Assembly (NCBI GenBank): GCA_004352715.1
Contig: SCFE01000016.1
Location: forward strand, 365,563-429,562
Direction of reading: 5' to 3'
Origin: Hofstenia miamia
Taxonomy: Eukaryota > Xenacoelomorpha > Acoela
DNA length: 64,000 nucleotides
The notes beneath the pieces are model-generated. The model was not told where the DNA came from. It did no database searches and saw nothing but the letters and a program-made list of their open reading frames with translations. Made by a program: the position numbers and the translations under genes. Below are positions 54,024 to 64,000 of this stretch, in pieces; position 1 is the first letter of the stretch; the number at the start of each line of letters is the position of its first letter.

Positions 54024-54241
54024 CTGTTTCGTTATATCATTTACGTAGAGTGAGAATAGGATGGGGCCAAGAACTGTGTCCTGAGGTACCCCACGGTTAG
54101 TTGTAAAATATTTTGATTTTGTGCCATTAAGTATAACTCGTTGCTGTAGATTTATAAGAAAGTTCATTATCAAATTTATAGCATTGTCATCAAAAATTAT
54201 AATGCATTAATTTGTCTTTCAATATGTCAAAGTTCATTGAG
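54024..54241 (-). pseudogene. LINE copy, RT fragment identical to part of copy 2
   Basis: Minus strand: MNFLINLQQRVILNGTKSKY, VPQDTVLGPILFSLYVNDIT; then Ns (53677-54023). Identical to 49320-49537, including the Asp in VPQD. Confidence 0.8.
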
Positions 54242-54850
54242 TTAGGCGTAGCGCGCACTAGTGATTTTTAATTTAAGTAAATACGAAACTATGTAGTTTA
54301 CAAAATAGAACACAGGTTTCTTTACGTCAACGCGCACTAGCAATTTAATGATCACAGAAATTAAAAAATTCCTGTGTGATCTATTTTCGGGTTGATTAAA
54401 CTGTTGCCGCATAAAATAGAACATAGCGTTTTCCAATGGATGTGCGCACACTGCAATTAATTAATTGAACAATTCGTAACGATTAAAGGCATTGATTCAT
54501 TTAGAAGGGGGTGCGGTCCCACCCTCTTCAGTGACACCACTTGTAACTATGACACCATTCCAACAAATGAGACAGAAAATTTTCTTTAAGAGAATGTGTG
54601 TTTGCATAATGTTATTCGAACTAATTGCAGTAACTAAAGAACTTTATAGGGTGATCATGTTCACACAATTTATCTAGAATAGTCCCTTAGTCTTTCTGGT
54701 AATTCATTTATTGCCTTAAGGCATGCAGTACAGTGTCTTAATGACTATCCATTCTAAAATGAACGCTTGACAAAATTTTGATAAACTATTTAATTTGTAA
54801 ATTATTTAGTTTTTAAATTAAATAATCAACACTGCGCGCTTAGCCTTAAT
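54241..54850. mobile_element. Inverted-repeat DNA element inserted in the LINE
   Basis: The left end reads TTAGGCGTAGCGCGCACTAG then TGATTTTTAATTTAAG; the right end, read inward on the other strand, is TTAAGGCTAAGCGCGCAGTG then TTGATTATTTAATTTAAA. These imperfect terminal inverted repeats bound about 600 bp. A second GCGCACTAG lies at 54332. A GC-rich GGTGCGGTCCCACCCTC motif is in the middle. No transposase. Confidence 0.5.
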
Positions 54851-55045
54851 TAATATTGACGTGGTGTAGGAGAATGACGAATCCTTGAGGTAGAAGTGAC
54901 TGGAGATGCAGAAGTTGAAGTTTTGGCAGTGAGGACATTTGTTGGAGAGGACTGATCACACGCATCAGAGAGAGTAGAGTTTCTTCTTCAGATTAAGTTA
55001 GCGAACATCTGATGCAGCGGCGTTTTCTTTTTATCTTTAGTAAAA
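54510..55045. repeat. Right arm of the 536-bp inverted duplication
   Basis: Reverse complement of 51288-51823. It is contiguous with unique sequence on both sides, so it is the more credible original of the two. Confidence 0.92.
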
Positions 55046-55059
55046 GCTGTTTTAACTTT

Positions 55060-55455
55060 CATTTAAACAGGATATGATTCACCTCAAATCTTAGAATGGA
55101 TGGTAAGGAATTCCAATAAAAGCTGATCAGACGGGTGACATCGCGATTTGGTGTGCATAACAAAAGTAATTCGACTAGATATTTAGGTTCGTGGATGTAA
55201 ATTATTCTATGGATAGTAGATAAGATCTCATAATCAATTCTCTCTTTATTGGTAAAATGTTTAGTTTCTTCAGTAATGCTAATGCTAAACACATCTTAGG
55301 TTTTCGGAAAATTACCTTTGATGCAAAATTGAGTATGGTCTGTAAGCGTTTATGTAAATTAGTAGTACAACCGATTAAGAGGGCGTTTCCTTAATTCAGA
55401 CGTGGCAATGCAATAGATTTTACTAGAGTAGCTGTTGAGGCAACAATCAAATTTG
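55060..55455 (-). pseudogene. CR1-like LINE C-terminal relic
   Basis: Minus strand: TLVKSIALPRLN-stop-GNALL then NLHKRLQTILNFASKVIF, and downstream FYWNSLPSILRFE. This is the LV-S-L-YCN-LL-G.....L..LQ...N-AA--I and LWNSLP-.-R pattern of CR1/L2-type RT C-termini. Stops and shifts throughout. Confidence 0.7.
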
Positions 55456-56508
55456 GATTGTAATGGTTGAAAAACTACTAATTTTCTGCTTAATGAGAAT
55501 AAAAAATAATAATATAACAGCAAATTTCTACCCCAATTCTCTACATAATTATAAAGTAATACCTCAATGACTTTGAGATCAATCAGAGGCTCATTTTTAA
55601 ACTTTAGGAGGTATAAACATTCATTACGTATGTCAAATTTGTCTTGAAAGTTTCCTAAGGATTCATTTTAAGGAAGACAATATTTAAACTGAAAATTTTT
55701 AGCAATTTTATTAATCACTTCCTTATATTAAAGATGACCGTGCATGAATATAATACAAATTTACTTGTACTTGTAAATTAGGTGAATGAAGTTAGATAAC
55801 TTGCCCTGAAATATAGACAAAATGATGAAGAAAAATTATAAATGACATGTAAATTGAATTTTTAAAGATATTGAAATTACATGCAAATTCTAAATAAGTA
55901 TTACAGGCTGTTGTAAAAGGTATATTCAAGATTTGCTAATATGGATGACCCATCAGTGCTAATCAAGTTCAATGATCAGTAATGCGATGAAGACATCTAG
56001 AAACATAGAAAATTTTACAATAATATATCCCTAAGATAAATTTTGCCACCTTAGTTTAATTTTTTTGCCAAATGTGGAGGTTGGGGAACATCTAGCCTTC
56101 TTCCTGTCGTTTAAATACTTATCGTACGCTCTGCAATTGAAATAATATCTATATATAAATATCAATTTTGTCGTTGCAGCTGCATTAATTACACATCCAC
56201 ATCGCAATAATATACTAATTAATTCTGAATGCTGTTATTTTGAGTCATCGAAATATAGAAAATATTTTGGGAAATTTTGAATTAATCTATCCAACTTATG
56301 TCAAAGAGCTTAACTCTGCAAATGTATATATATATATATATATTAATATTTTCAAGTTTTTCTGATTAACGTGTAAATTTCAATATATAGTTTCCAAATA
56401 TATATCAGTGCTTATATGAAACATGAAACTACACTGCTATGTATTCTAATATATTTATATACATATATATATATACATAAATATATATATATATATAAAT
56501 ATATATTT
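55456..56508. other. AT-rich sequence with (TA)n runs
   Basis: No coding signal. Interrupted TA tracts at 56323-56344 and 56450-56506. Confidence 0.45.
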
Positions 56509-57767
56509 AGGGATGGGATCCGGATAGTGAATTGAATAAACCGGATACCGGATAATATGTTGTTCAATTATTACTAGGACAATCAGAAATGTGACTTTAA
56601 AAAACAAAATATGACCTTATTTTTAAGGCAAAATATGACTTAATTTAGTTAAATATGGCCTAAAATATGACCATCCATTTTTTAAAATGATCCATTTAAG
56701 GAATATCAGACGTTTTTCTATTCCTGTGAGCAGAATATAAAACAAATATAAAAACTCTTACATAATAATAAGTCAATTTTCTAAAACAATTTCTTCACTA
56801 AATTATAATAACAGAACATATATTATTGTGGTTACGATTTCTGTCATAAGCAAAGAGTTTTCTCAACAGAAAACCCTCTTTTAACTGCAGCCGATGTTAC
56901 TTGACATTTTCGTAACTTGGCATACAATTCCGATTAAATGTTCCCATTCCTTCCATTATATCAGGGAAATCGGTATTTTCTAATCGTGACTCGATATAGG
57001 CGATTATTTCAAACGTATCATTTCCAAGATCAAGTGTGGGTTAACACCAACATCTAGTGGAATTTAAACTCAGTCAAACATTGAACAACTTTGATTTTTT
57101 ATAATAGCAGCCTTAATGGCAACCCTTATATATTTTGCTTGAATACGCATGCCACAGTTTTGCATTACGTGTTCCTATCATAACCCATGAAATGATAATG
57201 TATATAGCTCCTTTAATGCTTTTTAAGTTGCCAGCACTTATTAACAGTGCTAGAAACTCGTCGACCAGGGGGTAGGCTCGGGTCAACAATTAGCTAGCTT
57301 ATGACATTTCAGTTTTAACCACAAATACTACCTTATATTTCAAAAAAACAAAACTATGACTTTTTATGACTTTATAACTTCCTATTTAACTGCAGCCCAG
57401 GTCTGAAAACGATCTAATTTTAGCAGACTAAAAATTGAGAAACAAAAAAATATTTCTTTTAATTCTTTTAATTGTTCTAATTATTAATGAAGAACAACCT
57501 CATTTCTCAATTAATATCCACCTCTTACCAATGAAAATAAATGAATATTAAATAGACTACTTCATGAAATGTCAGAAAAGCTTGTTTTGTTGCACGACAA
57601 CTTCCATATCCATATTATGGAAAAAATATAACTTTTTTGTCCAAAATTCCATTTTTAAATCAAGTTTTTTTTCAAAATATATTATACGGTAAAATCCGGT
57701 AAGCAGGTTAAATTTGACCGGACTCCGGATATCCAGATCCGGTTGTGTAATTGCCGATTTTACCCTG
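56509..57767 (-). mobile_element. Decayed hAT-like transposon, probably nested
   Basis: The outer ends are AGGGATGGGATCCGGATAG and, from the right, CAGGGTAAAATCGGC followed by ACCGGATCTGGATATCCGG; CCGGAT motifs cluster at both ends. Inside, AATATGAC motifs cluster at 56590-56680 and TATGACTT at 57350-57375, as if a second element were nested. Minus-strand frames near 56900-56865 read SAAVKRGFSVEKTL, like the SSVERGFS-NK block near the C-terminus of hAT-type transposases, and near 57260 VDEFLALLISAGNLKSIKG. No clean target duplication was found. Confidence 0.5.
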
Positions 57768-57770
57768 ATA

Positions 57771-57803
<33 letters not shown>

Positions 57804-58966
57804 TTTGTTTACACATTTTTTAGGAAACGCTAAGAGTTTTACTATATTTGGCATGCCTAAATGCCTAAATACATATTTTCTACTTAACTAAAAATATTTC
57901 GAGCAAATTGAAAGTTTTGCACTGAATCCTACATTAGGTGTTTTTGTCATAAAGCATCAGCTCATCATTTAAAAATGAGGAATTCATGTTGTACGTTCCA
58001 TATTTGGATGTTATATTTGCTATTTTGTATGACAACGAAAATGCAAAAGACGTTTTTTTGAGAAGCTGAAGTAAATTTTTAGAAGAATCAAAGAAACCAG
58101 CCAAAACATAAACTTTCATGATCTATTTTTACCCAACACAAACACCAGATTCAAATGTGCTTGAGAAAACAAATAATGCATTCGACTTGTGTCATATTAT
58201 GAAACCGACACAAGAAAATGTAATAAATTTTTCATTGGAAGTATAATGATTTCATTATCAAACTATGAAAACATAACTCAGTTATTAGATCTAAATTTTG
58301 AACAATTTTAAGCAGATCCTCAAATATAACAAAATAATTGAATATTTTGGTAATCGACAGAGTTGGCAATGAAACAAAATTTTCTGTCCAATATAATCCA
58401 ACATCAAGATTCGAAATCTGTCAAATAGAATCTAATTGGATTCCCATCAAGTTTTGAGTTTTTTGAAGGTGATTTTCGAACTTTGAATTCGATTTCGAAG
58501 GAAAGCAATAATAAAGGAATAAAAGTAATACTATTTTACAAACGTGTTCTGAAATGAATTATTTAAGCAGTAGTAAACCATATGATTCTTTCAATAGCTT
58601 ACGCTTGTAGTGCCATTATGGAAATAAGTTATTGAATAAATGGCGATGGATGAATAGATTGCGAAACGAATTGAATTTTACATATTTACACATTAAATTA
58701 AAATAAATCTCTCCCTTAATAATTAATAACGTATCTATAGCTGATGTTTATGTTTTTTACAATAAAACAGAAATAGTATTTCTTGTTGAATGCAAAATAT
58801 TTTAGAAATTATATATTCTAAATGAAGATCAAGATTCATATATATATANNNNNNNNNNNNNNNNNNNNNNNNNNNNNNNNNNNNNNNNNNNNNNNNNNNN
58901 NNNNNNNNNNNNNNNNNNNNNNNNNNNNNNNNNNNNNNNNNNNNNNNNNNNNNNNNCTAATAGATT

Positions 58967-59009
<43 letters not shown>

Positions 59010-59316
59010 TTACGTAGAACTGTTTACAGTATTTAGGTTTTTCTCTTAATATTTAGTGAATTTCAACTGTGCACAACATAATAAATGTATTGTTAACTCC
59101 GTGATGTTGTTTGTGGACATTTCAGTAGTAGAATTTTAATCATGCAATTTGATATGGAATTCTTAAGAAAAAATTTACTATGAAAATTGTTACTAAGCAG
59201 AACATAACACAATGTTCTATTTAAGAACTCAAAACAGCTTTCCATTGAGAACTTTCAATTAAGACAAACTATGCACAGTTGGCAAGACTGTTAAGACAAA
59301 ATTCTATGCTATATTG

Positions 59317-59357
<41 letters not shown>

Positions 59358-61391
59358 TGTCCGAGTACCTCAAAGAAATCCTCCAATTGTATGGTGAAAA
59401 TAAAATGTGCTGCTATAAAATTATGATTAAAAACACGATTAGGCAGATAGTGTCAAGTTATCACGTGTAGGTTATAAATTACTACAAATGCACTTTTTTT
59501 CCTTTGAAAATGCCCATGACCATACATGTATATATTTTTTACGGCAACCTTAAAGCCAGTGTGATCTGCATTTACTAGAAACCTGCGAGACCAGACATTC
59601 TTTGTCCCGATTTAATGCTAGTCTTGTCTCAGGCTCAATTTTTCATTCCTTATCCCCGATCTTGTAAAATCTATTTCTGATTCCGTACCGAGATAACATA
59701 AAATTTGCTAAGCTTATGAAAGCTGGATAATGAATAGAGATTTTACAGTTTTTGGCTTAGAAACGTAATATAATAATAAATGTAGTAAACCTCTTCTTGT
59801 ACTGGACTGATCCCGTACATTGGGACTAGTAACGGAACTGATCTCCTGGGCATCCAACGCTCACAAACTTCTGACTGCTAATATCAAAATCAGTGAATAC
59901 ATACAATATGCTTTTGTTAGTTTAATAAAAATCATTACGTAAACAATAATTGACACTATGCTTTTAGGATATTAAATATAATGTCAGCCCACTCAGAAAT
60001 AATTACCCACAAATTATAATGAGATATATTCATATTTGTTCGATGTAAGCATGACTTCTCTTCCCACTTCTGAAAAGTCGTATATATTTTCAAATGTCAC
60101 TGAAAAAATAATTTCAAACATTCATTCATTCATTTTGTATTAATTTCAAATGCCATTTCCGTACAAATTCGAAGTGTCGTTAGCATAACCTTAATCATTA
60201 ACTGATGCAATCATTAGCAGGAGAATATACGATATTTGATGACTAATTTTTATAGTAAAGTATCCCATTATAAGGTATTACAAGTGTAAGGAGAATGAAC
60301 TTCATAAGCAAATCTACAACTATTTCCGAAGTAACCAATAAATAAACACCCTAATTTTGTTTATTATATTAATAAAACCACTTTCTTCGGGTTAAAGAAT
60401 CATTAATTTCTTTATTTTTTAAAGTATATTCAGTTGTGTAGTTAAAATTAGACAAAAGGGACAGTTTCAGAACTTTGCCATATTCTTTTTCTGATAATCT
60501 TAAGATGTAATAAATTGACACATATTAATTAACAAAGACAAAATCCAATTAATGACATTTGCAGAATTTATGGTGGCCAACAAATAAGATGATTATTTCA
60601 AAGCAATTAACTTCAGATAAGTAGCTTTGTTTCTATCAATAAAAAGAAAGAAATCTAATGAATTTCTAAAGGACTATTGTCTCTTCACATGAGATTTTTT
60701 CATTGCAAACAATTGATTCTTTTCAACAACCTTAATGTACAGTAACACTAAATTGAATTAGGAGCTATTTTTAAAAATACATAAACCTAAAGCAGGAAGT
60801 ACTTTGTGGTAGAAAAGAAGTCAATAAGTGCTCTCCAACAAAGTTATTCAATTTCTTATATGATTTCAACACTTTTGAAAAGGTTACATAAAGGTTGAAA
60901 CATTTAAAATATGAATTACTTTCTAATATTATTTGAAACTTATTTGCAAATTATATATCTTGAAATAAAAGAGTGCATTGGGATTTAGTTTCTATCGATA
61001 AATCAACGTCAATAACAAGTCTTGACACCTTTTATCTATTCCTCTTTTCATATGTATTTATAAGAAGCATACATACATAATGTACTAAATTTATACTGCA
61101 AAATGTTGAATATTTAATTTTTACTGTTGTTCTGAAACCTAAAAATTGAAATATCTACAGTACAAATTTAGATAGGTTTTGCGGGACTATCCAGTCTAAT
61201 TGGATTTGAAGATCCCAGCTCTATGGGCATGGGCCTAATATAAGCTACACAGGGTATTACTCCAAATTCTTCCAATTTTGGTGAAAATAGAAGTTATGCT
61301 GTCACACCACAATTGACTATGGGATCACAATATTTTCTTCTGTTCTTATGAGATGGGGCTGGGACTAAATCCAATCGACACAAATGGGACA
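57768..61391. other. AT-rich sequence, (TA)n runs and a small gap
   Basis: (TA)n at 57772-57797, 58839-58848 (into a 108-N gap, 58849-58956), 58970-59007 and 59319-59354. A GC-richer patch at 59580-59870 (GTCCCGATTTAATGC, GATCCCGTACATTGGGAC) may be an old DNA element. No gene seen. Confidence 0.4.
61250..61380 (+). repeat. Dispersed repeat, copy 2 (first copy at 25330-25450)
   Basis: Shares the GAAGTTATG(C)...GACTATGGGA(T/C)CA block with copy 1 in the same orientation. No coding frame. Confidence 0.5.
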
Positions 61392-61399
61392 TGTGACAA

Positions 61400-61482
61400 G
61401 AGGCGTAGCCAGCCCAGGTAATCAGGGAAAGGCAAAAAAAATATATAGCAATTATATAACCCCCTGTAGCTACGTCACTGCT
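61400..61482. mobile_element. 83-bp hAT-type MITE with perfect 8-bp target duplication
   Basis: TGTGACAA at 61392-61399 and again at 61483-61490 flanks an 83-bp body. The ends are GAGGCGTAGCCAG and, from the right, AGCAGTGACGTAGCTACAG, imperfect inverted repeats of the CAGTG(G/A)CGTAGC type. Eight-base duplications are the hAT hallmark. No coding capacity. Confidence 0.75.
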
Positions 61483-61490
61483 TGTGACAA

Positions 61491-64000
61491 TATAATTGTG
61501 ATTCCGCAAATCCAACTATACATTATTTGTGAAGTTATATAGCATAAACATATATCTTAACTTTTAATTTAATAATAATCTTGGAACACTAACACAGATT
61601 CACGAATTATAAAATTTTTTTATCAAAATGTATTTATTATTTATTCTGGTAAGCTATTTGCGTTTTTTATTTACATATTTAGACTGTCCTTTGATTTATT
61701 TGAATGTTGAGGAGAAACTTTTTGCAGTTTACGTTCAAGAATAAATTATTTTCAGCAAAACATTTTCAGCACTTTTGCAACAACTAACGGTATGCTACAT
61801 AAGGTTTCTTACTCAATTTTTTTAGAGTACTTATAAAAAAACTTCAAAAATTGAATCATTTTTAAATTTTAAATATCTGATAACACGATTACTTTAATTA
61901 TCGAAATATATTAAGAATTCTGTAGGAAAGATCGGTTTGTCTACGAAAATCGTTCTGGGAACGAAAGATTTCTCAATTGCTTTTCATTATGTTATTTCAT
62001 GAGACTCCTTCAAATTAAATTCGAAAATTTAGAATAAATTTTCCTTCGACAAATGACCTCAGCTCATCACATCAAAGTGGCATATACAGACTTAGACGTT
62101 TAGTTTCAAAGGCCAACTATCTTTGATTCTTAATAAATTAAATAGCAAAGCATAAACAGTTAATACATAGATCTTTCTCGTTAGAAGTTTCTGATAAATT
62201 AAGATCGATTTAGAGGGAATAATCCAAAAAGGAAGACATGTGAGCCGGTGAGATCATGTGTTCATAAATCTAAAAAAGTAGACTAAGGAGGGATGTTTAG
62301 AATGATGTGGACAGTGCCTCTTTCAAAAAAAAACATCTTTGCTTCAGTCTTTATGTTATTTACCAGATAAATCTTTATTCCTAGAAGAAGCTTAGTTGAT
62401 TGGGATTATATTATTACAAATTTAAGTAGGGTTGTATAAAATTAGAATCTAAATTTCTATCTTAGCAATGTATATATATTAGTTTTGAAGATTTGAGAAA
62501 TAGATCATTAAATTTGATGTCTATGTATAATTATCCTCATCTGAATTTACCCACAACACAGTCTTATCTTCCCAATAAATTATAAAATGTTAAAAAATGC
62601 ACACATTATAAATAGAAAATTGTTACAAGCCGCTAATGGAGTTATATAAGAGTTAACCTCATCGTACATGTTGAGTTCGTAAGTCCCAAACACTAAATAA
62701 AAAGCTCACAATGTTCACCACTCGATGGATTAGGCATTCCTTAGAAGAAAGGAGACAATCAAAGAATTGCAAAAAAGTTCTTTTAAATTAATCAATATCT
62801 TTTTGTCTTTCACAAAGTATAAAATGGAAAATATAATTAAAGCAAATTCATTCAAAAAATGAAATAAAAAAAATATAGTTTTCGTTATATAAACAAGCCT
62901 ACAAAAGAAAACACTCTTTTTGGCAAGTTACTACCGAAATATTGATAATACTGCATAAATCTACAAAATAATTGAATCAATTGAATTCTGTAACGTAACT
63001 GTTGTTAATAAGCTACATCAGGCAGCACATTCTCGTTATAATAGAACTGAAAGAAGATCATTTGTTGGAAAAGAAAAACAAAAAAATATAGTTTATAACA
63101 AATACAGTGAATGGATAGGGAAGCAGGTAATACATTTCGAATGCAACTTTCTCAGCAGGAAAAATTACGTAAATAGCACTGTTACATTCATATTGATTGC
63201 AGTAGCCTATAAGCCTGTTTAAATGTTAGGTAAAATCTTACAAATAAAGAATTGTTAGCAGAAAAGCAAATATTAGGAAATCAACATATATATATATATA
63301 TAATTTCTTAGGAACATTCACCAGAAATTGGGAGACATTTCATTACATTACAGAGTTTGATATATGTAATACATTAATATGAATGCATTCACACAAAAAA
63401 TGTTAAAGTCCCAAAATTTTTCCAAGTGAATTTCATTTCCTTATTCTATTTTGCAAAACAATAAAGCGGAAATATTTTAATGAGATTCTTAGCAAAAGTT
63501 TGGAGCAAAAGCAATGTGTCTACACAAAGATTTTGGATGAAATTCAAAATCACAAAAGAAGAATGATCAGCATGTGCAAAACTTTACCAGTATATCTGTA
63601 ATTATTGAAAAAATGAGATGCTTGGTAAATTGATCCAATTGATTTGAATAATGAAATACGTTTCGATCAAACATGAAAAATTGGGCTTTTAAACTTTTAT
63701 AGTCTTAAATGAATATTTATTTGTGAGTAATAATTGACTAATTAACTAATTTTATTCAATTATTAGTAAAGAAATTAAAATAACACCACACTGTGAATTT
63801 CCATTTTTAGTTCCCCGATGCTGCTTAGATTTTTTATGCCATTATTCGTAGCTATGTGAGGAAAACACAGAAATTTCTATGCACATTTCAATGGCATTAA
63901 TACTGAGCAGTTTTAAAGCAATTGATAAATTTTAATATATTTCATCGGTCGGTTGAAGTCTATAAAACAATTACATTCAAATCCTCAAAGCAGCAAATGA
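61491..64000. other. AT-rich sequence, no gene seen
   Basis: A short (TA)n at 63284-63302. If the CRAL-TRIO gene has upstream exons they could be here or beyond, but I found no splice-compatible CRAL-TRIO-N segment. Confidence 0.4.

Noticed and set aside
1-64000. CRISPR array, bacterial operon or integrated phage
   Set aside because: No regularly spaced direct repeats, no Shine-Dalgarno-led gene blocks; all coding evidence is intron-containing or transposon-derived.

Overview
The window looks like an AT-rich invertebrate nuclear genome scaffold. The evidence is two intron-containing animal genes, many decayed non-LTR retrotransposons and DNA transposons, frequent (TA)n and (TAA)n tracts, and N gaps that include several exact 1000-N scaffold gaps. 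The two host genes are clearly metazoan, but I cannot name the species. Nothing bacterial, no CRISPR array and no intact RNA gene was seen.

Two host genes can be reconstructed from splice-compatible exons. On the + strand, five exons between 3195 and 5881 plus a last exon at 26266-26478 encode a DUSP15/DUSP22-type (JSP-1-like) dual-specificity phosphatase with the active site H-C-L-C-G-I-S-R-S. Its first exon is not visible, and its last intron is about 20.4 kb, filled with transposon debris. On the - strand, exons 45033-44880, 42862-42552 and 40495-40313 encode the lipid-binding part of a CRAL-TRIO (Sec14/TTPA/clavesin-like) protein; the 5' exons were not found. The genes converge tail to tail and nothing suggests a shared function.

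Layout: 1-3194 upstream or intronic sequence; 3195-5881 phosphatase core exons; 5882-26265 giant intron holding a Helitron 3' end (12256), an RT relic (13.0-13.8 kb), a TTAA-flanked inverted-repeat element (15.4-16.3 kb), a 5'-truncated R4/Dong-like LINE (21.8-22.5 kb) and two hAT-like GC-rich islets (25.0-26.1 kb); 26266-26478 last phosphatase exon; 27-30 kb an assembly mosaic; 29.9-35.8 kb a minus-strand LINE relic into which a second R4/Dong-like LINE (32.8-34.8 kb) is inserted; 36.1-38.5 kb two opposed fragments of a YLDD-type RT element; 40.3-45.0 kb the CRAL-TRIO gene with Tc1 remnants in an intron; 45.4-46.2 kb jockey and mariner relics; 47.3-55.5 kb a cluster of minus-strand LINE copies with gaps and direct and inverted duplications; 56.5-57.8 kb a decayed hAT-like element; 57.8-64 kb mostly featureless AT-rich DNA with one 83-bp hAT-type MITE with perfect target duplications.

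Assembly quality matters for any reading of this window. There is a Tn5/Nextera adapter junction inside the sequence (47380-47414), three gaps or Ns flanked by identical or near-identical sequence, a patch inserted between single Ns, and a perfect foldback beside a gap. Several apparent duplications are therefore probably artefacts.
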